Origin: Cephalopachus bancanus
Taxonomy: Eukaryota; Chordata; Mammalia; Primates; Tarsiidae
Direction of reading: 5' to 3'
DNA: 64,000 bases
NCBI GenBank assembly: GCA_027257055.1
Contig: JAPVLO010000205.1
Location: 310,001-374,000, forward strand
Shown here: one piece after another, positions 57,108 through 64,000 of the stretch
Layout of the letters: the number at the start of each line of letters is the position of its first letter
Numbering within the stretch: position 1 is the stretch's first letter
Position numbers and translations under genes: made by a program
Notes under the pieces: generated by a model
The model's input: only the letters and a program-made list of their open reading frames with translations
What the model was told of the DNA's origin: nothing
Databases searched by the model: none

Positions 57108-57197
57108 GTCAAGATGGTGAGTTTTTTGCCCAGGGGCGGAATTTCCTTGGCACTTTGAGTTGAAGGTTAATTTGCCTCAATCCCTAAACCACGGATG
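57108..57197 (+). pseudogene. Decayed HERC5 exon-4-like fragment
   Basis: This stretch aligns base for base with the acceptor and first ~90 bases of HERC5 exon 4: gtcaag then atggtgag for gtggtgaa, ttttttgccc for ctttttgcct, and later gagttgaagg and tgcctcaatc. Most differences in the first 45 bases are transitions. The best reading is DGEFFAQGRNF, then it breaks with stops. Similarity ends after the accacggat/accacagat match. It looks like the remnant of a second HERC gene or of a tandem duplication 1.8 kb beyond the HERC5 stop. I found no other HERC exons nearby. HERC3 is a less similar alternative parent. Confidence 0.6.
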
Positions 57198-58500
57198 AGA
57201 TGCTCACAGAACGGGGAGGCAAGATAGGAACACATTTTGAAACTGGTTAAAGACAATGGTTTGCCAAGAAGGTACAAGAGTCTGGTTGCTGAAACTAGAT
57301 CCAAATGCCAGTCTACAGAATGTGCAGGCTGAAAGTCTTTGAAGTGTAGCTCAGATAGATTATAAAATAAACAGTTTCTTTCGTTTGCTAGCACAGTAAA
57401 ACCAAAGTAAGCTCATTCAAACAATACCATTGAGTCAATTCCTTCCTCTGTCAAGAAGTGGTACTTAGATTCTCAAGCAGAGAGAAAATGGGATGAAATC
57501 TACCTTGTTAACTATGTTTTAAAAATGTGTTCTGAATTGTTGGTTACAGAAGAGCCGTGGACATGTGTGCCTGGCATGTGATGCTCACCCAGAACCTTAA
57601 CCTGATGGAGCTGGTGCTTCCCGCAGTCAGCCACCTGCAGATGCTCTTCTGCCAGCCTCTGCGTCTTCTTTCTCCCTGGCTGAAGAGGCGTCCTGTGCTC
57701 TGATGAACCGCGTTGCTTCCCACCTCTTTTTCAAACACGTCATTTCTCCATGCTCTCCTACGTGTCCCAGTCTTTGGTTGCTTCACCATGGGTTTTCGTG
57801 CCCACATGGCTGCCATGAGATAATGTTCAAACTCCTCTCTTCTGTGTTCCCTGTTCCCTTTCCCTTCCTCCTGTGCTCTTTCCAGAACTCTCGACTGGCT
57901 GGCTGTACTTCCAACTGTATTCTCTCCTTTAGCGCTGTGATCTGGCCTGTGCCCCCCACCTCCCATCCTGCTCAGATTGTTCAAGTAAATTTGTTGCAAC
58001 TTTCAACAGAAATGCTGCATCTTCAACCATCTCTACTGCCTTTGAAATCGTTGACTGTTTTCTCCTTGAAACTAGGCCATGGATCTCCTTTTCTGGCTCC
58101 TTTTCCAGCTCCTTGGTATCCTTTTCTCATGTCCCTCCTCCGGCTCCTCATCTAGTCTGTGCTGATTATATCCAGAGTTGCACCTCTGGCCTGCAGGAAT
58201 CCATCCACCCTGCAGGAAGAGCATACGGTCACCCTTCCAGCCCTCCCTCTTTACTCTCCACAATCAAGTGAGGCTCTCACGTTTCCACTTTTTTCTCTAG
58301 TCCCACAGCCAGTGCTTCAAGTTCAAACTCCTGTCCCCCCACCCTGTCACTTCAGCAGCTTCTCAGCGGGTCTCTTTGTATTTAGACCAACACTGTCCAA
58401 CAGAACTTTCCATAAGGCTGGTAATCTACATCTGCTTTGTCCTATTGGGTGGGCCCCTGCTGGAGATAAGGCTTAGTCTCTGAAGAGTTGAAGAGCGTTC
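57198..58500. other. Intergenic, pyrimidine-rich on the + strand
   Basis: 57540-58350 is CT-rich with overlapping 150-codon ORFs on both strands (57703-58155 and 57544-57999) that have no recognisable domain. 58020-58150 resembles antisense-type L2 coding wording (tactgcctttgaaatcgttg). No gene supported. Confidence 0.4.
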
Positions 58501-58519
58501 ACTGGCAGCACTAGGAGAA

Positions 58520-58660
58520 AGTCTAGAGCTGTGCTGTCCTATACCGACTCTTTAATTAAAATAAAAGTTAAAATTTAGTTCCTCAGTCATATTAGCCACA
58601 TTTCATGTCCTCGATATCTACATGTGACAAGGGGCTACTGTACCAGACAGCGAAAATATG
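58520..58660. mobile_element. hAT-type miniature element
   Basis: gctgtgctgtcctatac at the left and gctactgtaccagacagc at the right are imperfect terminal inverted repeats of the CAGTGCTGTCCAATAG type. A second partial copy of the left end (acactgtccaacagaact) lies at 58390. Confidence 0.6.
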
Positions 58661-58820
58661 AACACTTGTCATAGCAGGGGTCTGTAACTCCCTAGAATCC
58701 CACACATAGTTTGAAAATCAGGCAATAAGTCCGATGGTGTTAACACTGTTATTACAGTCCCAGCCCCGCCTCCTGCCGTGCCCTGCATACATGGTGTGCT
58801 TCCACCAGCCTTTATCACTT

Positions 58821-59170
58821 CAGTCACGCCTCGCTTAATGACAGGGATGAGTTCTGAGAAGTGTGTCCTTAGGTGATTATGTACTTGTGTGAACCTCATA
58901 GTATTCTAACACCCATCCAGATGGTGTGTGCTACAATACACCTAGGTCCTATGGTGTGGCCTGTTGATCCTAGGCCACAACCTGCATGGTGTATCATTTC
59001 CCTGACCACTGTAGGCAACTCTTAACACCAGGGTAAGTGTTAACGCAAATGAATTTAAACATAGAAAATGTACTCTAAAAATATGGTATAAAAGTTTTTA
59101 AATGGCCTACCTGTGTAGAGCACTCACCTAGAATGGAGCTTGTGGGACTGGGAGTTACTCTGGGTGAGCA
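58821..59170 (+). mobile_element. DNA-transposon remnant, family uncertain
   Basis: Starts cagtcacgcctcgcttaatg and continues gagttctgagaagtgtgtcc, cctaggtcctatggtgtgg, catagaaaatgtactctaaa: a familiar mammalian class II element. It is probably non-autonomous. Confidence 0.5.
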
Positions 59171-60341
59171 CTGGTCACTGGCCAAGGCTGGTCTCTGAAG
59201 GATATGCATATTCCCGATAATGAGTTACAGAGTGCAGGTAATTGAGCAGAGTTGGAAGCAATGTGGTCCTCATGTGTAGTGTAATCAATGTAATTGTAAA
59301 CACAGGAAAGGAATTTGGTTCCTGACTTGCTCACCTATGAAACTTTGCTGTTCTGCCCTGAAGTGTGGCTTCTTTCCTCACTGGCCACCATTGGTGCCTC
59401 ATGTGTGGATTCTTTCCTCACCAACTGGCCACCACTGGTGCCTCCTGTAAGTTCTAATAAACCAGTATCCCTCCCTGCTGGACCTCCAGGTGACATCTTT
59501 GAAAGAGGTAAAGGGCATTTCACACAAGCCCTTGCAGATCTGGGGTTGCCACATCACGACAGTCCTTCGTGAAAGGAAACGTCATGAAGCAGCCATGATT
59601 ACTTCAGTTTCCTGAACGGGCCACAGTCTCTTTCACGCATACCTGGAACCCTCATCCCATTGCACCCTGATCCCTCCCCCTTCTTCACTCATGTCAATTC
59701 TGCCTCACCCTCTGGGTTGTTTCCACTCATTTTTCGGGATTCTCTTCCCCCATTATGGCGTTCTGGTAGATGCTGAAGAAATGGTGGAATATGGCTCTCT
59801 AGCTAGCATTTCACAAGTGCAATCCCTTTCTGGTTCCATCTGAGTGCTTGGTTGATGATCGTCCTATGAGTTAGTCAAAAGCGCCATCTAATGGCTTGTG
59901 CAGAAAACAACGCCTCTAAATGGAGCATTTCACTAAAGAACAAAGCTTGGCCTTCTGCTCCACCATGGCACATAGTAGTGAAAGTCTGCTATGGCTGCTG
60001 GCTACGCTAGATAGCTAGTCCTGTTTCCTACCTCACGTAAAACTCTCTACTCAGTCCAGAAGTAGCTATTGTCATTTCTGTCTTAGACTTCAGAGGGACC
60101 TCCTTAAAAGCCCCCTCTCCAGGCTTGGGAGTAGATGGAGGAGGGGATGCTTGTCCAGTTTCTCTAAAATGTTAAAATGCTCAACTTCCAAAAGCTGAAA
60201 TTGACCTCCCAATTTACTTGTTTTTTCAGCAAAATTGTTTTATTGACACTGACTTGGCTAAGCACGAGATTTTGGTTAATTGAAAAGGACAATTATTCTG
60301 GAAATAATTGGGAATCTCTAGTCTTCCAGGTTATTTGTATA
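59171..60341. other. Intergenic
   Basis: Contains a 40-44 bp tandem pair at 59363-59446 and an aataaa-like ctaataaacc at 59452; otherwise no recognised feature. Confidence 0.45.
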
Positions 60342-60714
60342 CAGTAAGTCCCTTACATACGACTGAGTTCTGTTCTGAGAGTGCATCATAAGTCCCAACT
60401 GTTTCTAAGTCCAACAAAGTGAGCGCAGGTATCCAACTAACACAATTGGCTCTGTAGTACTGTACTATAATAGGCTTATAATACTTTTCACACAAACAAT
60501 ACATAAAAACACACACACACACACACAAAACCACTTTTAACCTTACAGCACAGTACCTTGAAAAGTACAGTAGTATGGTACAGTACAACAGCAGACACAC
60601 GGGCTGGCATCGAGTGAACAGGCAGGAAGAGTTACTGACTGGAGGGAGAGGAGGTGGGAGATGGCAGAGCTGGAGCGTCAGCAACAGGAGACGGAGGGCA
60701 AACTGCGATTTCAC

Positions 60715-61170
60715 TCATGCTAACGTTGATGACACAGGTTCTGGTTCCTTGCTGGATTCAATTCTATCTACCCTCTTAAAAAAAACCTTCAGTGATGTCT
60801 GGGTAGTACCATTCTGAACGACTGCTGCAACCTTCATGTGCCATTTTACGTTTGGGTCCTGTGTCTCAAAAGCTAACAGTGCCTCCTCTAATGAAAAACC
60901 CCTTGCCATTTTCTGTGTCGTGAGTCTCTTCAGTTCTTCCGTTACTTCTTCCTCTTGTCTCTCTCCTGTCTCTGGGCCTCCAATTCCACCATGTCTGTCA
61001 TGAGTAAGATCCTCGTGTTGTTCAGCAAGTTCAGTGAGGTTGTCCTCTTGCAGATCTAGCTCCAGCTTCTTGCTGAGGGTCACTAAGTTGCTGAAGACCT
61101 CTTTGGGCTCCTCATCCACCTTCTCAAATCCATGAAAGTCACGAACAAACTGCAGGCAAAGTTTCTTCCA
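60715..61170 (-). pseudogene. Tigger transposase C-terminal fragment
   Basis: The longest surviving frame of the transposon (about 150 codons), ending KVFFKRVDRIESSKEPEPVS. It is acidic and glutamate-rich as in TIGD proteins. Its apparent start codon comes from the adjoining L1 insertion, so it is not a gene. Confidence 0.8.
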
Positions 61171-61461
61171 TATGAACTTCACAGCAACTTGGATGGCCTT
61201 AGTCTATAATACTGAGTGATCTATCACAGAAAGACTGGGTATCACATGTTCTCACTCGTAAGTGGACCTTGAACAATTATCGTAATACTAAGGATTGTCA
61301 GTAATGGTAAATTCCTGGGGGTGGGGCAGGGAGCAGGATTGGCAGTAGTGGGATTCTGCCGGGGTAGGGGAGCACACCTCCTCAACAAGGGCATCTGCAT
61401 AGTGAACATTTCTATACTTAACCCTGAATTGTACCCCACATCTTTAAAATAAAAATTTTTT
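61171..61461 (+). mobile_element. L1 3' end nested in Tigger, 11-bp target duplication
   Basis: AGTTTCTTCCA at 61160-61170 and 61462-61472 brackets a 5'-truncated L1 with agcaacttggatgg near its start and a 3' UTR ending ccctgaattgtaccccacat + ctttaaaataaaa, the same family as 8125 and 23709. Confidence 0.93.
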
Positions 61462-62952
61462 AGTTTCTTCCAAACTGCATTCATGTTGACAGCCATAACC
61501 GCACACCAAACAAAGTCAATGTCTTTTATGGCCTTGTAGATGTTATAGTCCTTCCAAAATTGTCACAAGGTTGTTCCTGATTCATGACCTGACCTTACTA
61601 CCTAAGTGTAATGGGAATATTTCTTGAAAAGTTGCTATAACTCCCTGGTCCATAGGTTGGAGGAGTGACGTAGTATTTGGTGACACATGCACTACTTTGA
61701 CATTAGGATTAAAGTCATCCATGAATGGGGGAGGGCTGGAGCAGTGTTAAGCAGCAAGAGTGTTGAATGCAATGTCCGTCTCCAAGCAGTATTTCTCTTT
61801 CTCCAGGATAAAGTGGTGGAAAAATCAGTCCTGGAAAATGACCTCTGTAACCCAGGCATTGTGGAATATGAATCACACAACAGGAAGAGAGCCCTTCGGC
61901 ATGTTTTCAAGAGCTCTTGGGTTCTCTGAATGATAAACTAAGAGAGACTTCAGCTTCATATCACCAGAAACACTGTCACCATTTAGCCTGTCCTTTGCTG
62001 CTTTAAAGCCTGGCATCAACTTTTCCTCCTTACTGATGTAACTTTGGTCTGGCATCCTCTTCCAGTACAGTCTTGTCTTTCACATTAAAAACCTGCATGG
62101 GTTAATATGTGCCTTCAATAAATTCTCAAAGCATTTCAGGAAATTCCCAGGCAGCTACCTTATCTGCATTTGCTGCCTCACCACTTATTCTTATGTTGTG
62201 AAGGCTGGCTCTAGCCTTGAACCAATGAAACCAACCATGGCTGGCATTAAAAAATGCGCCCTCTGATTTTTTGCTATGCTTCTTCAAGTCTTCATAAAGG
62301 CTTTTAGCTTTCTCTTGAACCAGCATCAAGCTAAGGAGGACTCAACACTGATGCTGATCCTTCATCCCACACAGAGAAGTTTCTCCAACTCCTCCCTCAC
62401 TTTGCCACGCTTCCTTGATATTATTGCTGACATCATCGGCCCAGCAGACTTCACGTTCCATGATCTTGTCCCTGTTCCTTAGAATTGTGCCGATGGTTAA
62501 CGATTCATGTTATAAGAACAAGTGATCTCTACCATCTTTTCTCCCACTCCAAGCTCTAAATTACTTTCACTTTTGTTTCCATTGTTATTGCTTGGCACTT
62601 CTTAGCAGTACCAGCTACATCACTGCTGCCTTTATGCTTGCTTCCAAACATCCTGGGTTTGAAATAAAGATACTGTACTACTATACTCTGTAAAGTATAC
62701 TAAAGCTCAATCACTTGCAGAGGATGCATGCACATGACAATGATGCAAGACACGTGAACTAGCTTAAGACTGGACATGTGAATGCGCATCTTTGAAAGTT
62801 CGCAACTTGAGGGTTCATATGTAGGGGACTTACTATACTGCCAGAGGTAATTTTTAAAAGTGTGTGTCCTATGGTACACATGAATTAATGCAAGAGAAAA
62901 CACATCTAACATGTTTTAATTTTTTAATTTAATTTAATTTTATTTTATTTTT

Positions 62953-63229
62953 GTTGAAGTCGCACCCTGCTGCCCAGATTGGAGTGTAGTGGCATGCTCC
63001 CTGCCACTGCAGCCTCGACCGCCGGGCTCCAGCGATCCTTCCACCTCAGCCTTCCAAGTAGCTGGAACTACAGGCATGCGCTACCACGCCCAGCTAATTT
63101 TTTGATTTATTGTAGAGATGAGGTCTTGCCAAGTTGCCCAAGGTGGGTCTCGAACCCGCGGGCTCAGGCAATTCACTCACCTCAGCCTCCCAAAGCGTGG
63201 GATTACAGGCTGAGCCACCGAGCCCTGCT
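62953..63229 (-). repeat. Alu SINE (antisense), intergenic
   Basis: Lineage-specific; A-tail seen as the TTTTAATTTAATTTAATT-type run at 62918-62950. Confidence 0.93.
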
Positions 63230-64000
63230 TTAATTTTCTTTTGATGGGAAGGAATAATTGTTTAAAATTTCTGTTAAAATACCTTAAGATTCTAATAAGA
63301 ATCAATTAAGTTTATATTAATTTCTTAGGTTTCTTTGGGGTAACTCCTATAACATTTATGCTATACTTCATAAGTATTATACTATGCTAGTCTTATTGAA
63401 AGTTCTGGAAAATCAGGAGCTATTAATGTGAAATGTTCATGCCCTTAGCAGTGTTTAATTAGATCTGCTTAAAGCAGAAAAATAAACAAATGTGGCTAAA
63501 AATATGGTTCTAAGCTCAATAGGGCACAATCAGCTATTTGTAAGTCTTCCACCCCCACTTTTCTGGGAAATGATTCCATTTTGGCTACTAGGGGTCTCTC
63601 TCAGCATAGTCTAAATTTTTTATTTAGAGCATTTTTACATTTTCCCCCAGTATCACTCCTGTAACCAAAAAAAAACCAGTCATACACTAAAAACTGGTTA
63701 ATATTTATGGGTGTTGTCAACATCTTACTTTATTGTTAATGTAAGCATTTGATGCCAAAGAAATGAAGGGAATTTTACAAACTCTGAATTTTTCTAAGTC
63801 CATTAAATTTCCATTTTATTACGTGGTTTTATATTACACTAGTTCAATGCATTTCTCTACAACTATCTCAACACAGCTTCTTTGAAATTATTTCAGTCAT
63901 CCCTAATGTGTGACTTTACCAAAGACCTTGAAGCTAAACAAACAAAACTTCAAATAACTTTTAGATGAATGAGATTAGAAACAGTCATCAGAGATGACTA
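63230..64000. other. Intergenic end of window
   Basis: AT-rich sequence; I see no repeat, RNA gene or exon. Confidence 0.5.

Larger units (their letters stand above)
60342..62835 (-). mobile_element. Tigger-family (pogo-like) DNA transposon, broken
   Basis: Terminal inverted repeats (cagtaagtccc... and ...gggacttact) next to TA on both sides (60340-60341 and 62836-62837). The minus strand encodes fragments of a TIGD1-like transposase: DNA-binding part (SHGWFHWFKARASLHNIRIS, near 62220), catalytic-core part (ISKEEKLMPGFKAAKDR, then LLVYHSENPRAL, near 61950) and C-terminal part (FHGFEKVDEEPKEVFSNLVT, near 61110). Frameshifts, stops and a nested L1 inactivate it. Without the L1 it is about 2.2 kb, close to full length. 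Confidence 0.88.

Noticed and set aside
57544..58155. Overlapping 150-codon ORFs on both strands
   Set aside because: CT-rich composition keeps frames open by chance; no domain, splice context or codon signal, and transposon-like wording nearby.
60715..61182. 155-codon ORF as a domesticated transposase gene
   Set aside because: Only the C-terminal part of a Tigger transposase; its start codon is supplied by a later L1 insertion and the catalytic core is broken.
57000..64000. PIGY/PYURF, expected downstream of HERC5 from human gene order
   Set aside because: I found no matching exon on either strand; it probably lies beyond the window.

Overview
The window is primate nuclear DNA. It is packed with dimeric 7SL-derived Alu SINEs (39 recognised), L1 fragments, MIR/L2 fossils, MaLR and DNA-transposon remnants, and it carries one interrupted protein-coding gene on the + strand. 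Many Alu copies share a lineage-specific sequence: a left arm without the usual CAC of 'GGCTCACGCCTG', a middle reading 'CTACAATAAATCAAAAAATTAG', and an end reading 'GACTCCAACTC'. This is not the human/monkey, lemur or galago pattern I know. A tarsier-like haplorrhine is my best inference, not a proven identity.

The gene is HERC5, the interferon-induced HECT-type E3 ligase for ISG15. Exons 2-23 lie between 1586 and 55294; exon 1 lies upstream of the window. Exons 2-8 encode the RCC1-like propeller, 9-15 the linker and 16-23 the HECT domain. All 44 exon-edge signals I examined are usable, and the reading frame can be followed through 21 of the 22 exons. Exon 18 (41593-41758) has lost one base near 41683. 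This shifts the frame and creates a stop at 41731-41733, upstream of the catalytic cysteine codon (55199-55201). Either the gene has recently lost its ligase activity in this lineage or individual, or the assembly has a one-base error there.

Introns: 1-15 kb holds Alus, an L1 3' end and MIR/L2; 15-22 kb holds a Tigger-type miniature element, MIR and an Alu cluster; intron 13 (22.7-34.8 kb) is mostly L1 with nested Alu and L1 insertions, plus a solo ERV-type LTR inserted into an Alu; 35-41 kb holds a 93-bp inverted repeat; 42-48 kb holds Alus, microsatellites, an old L1, a MaLR LTR with internal sequence, and an internally deleted mariner; 51-54 kb holds another antisense L1.

Downstream of HERC5 (55.4-64 kb) I see no intact gene. 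There is a decayed copy of a HERC exon-4-like segment (57108-57197), hAT and other DNA-transposon remnants, and a nearly complete but broken Tigger-family transposon (60342-62835) carrying a nested L1 with an 11-bp target duplication.

The least familiar pattern is a set of three ~68-bp retroposed sequences (near 725, 2218 and 36437). Each matches only the R region (transcription start to poly(A) site) of an LTR like the solo LTR at 32672-33399, ends in a poly(A) tail, and is flanked by direct repeats (perfect 12 bp at 2218, perfect 8 bp at 725, degraded at 36437). They look like L1-mobilised copies of a very short, capped and polyadenylated LTR transcript.
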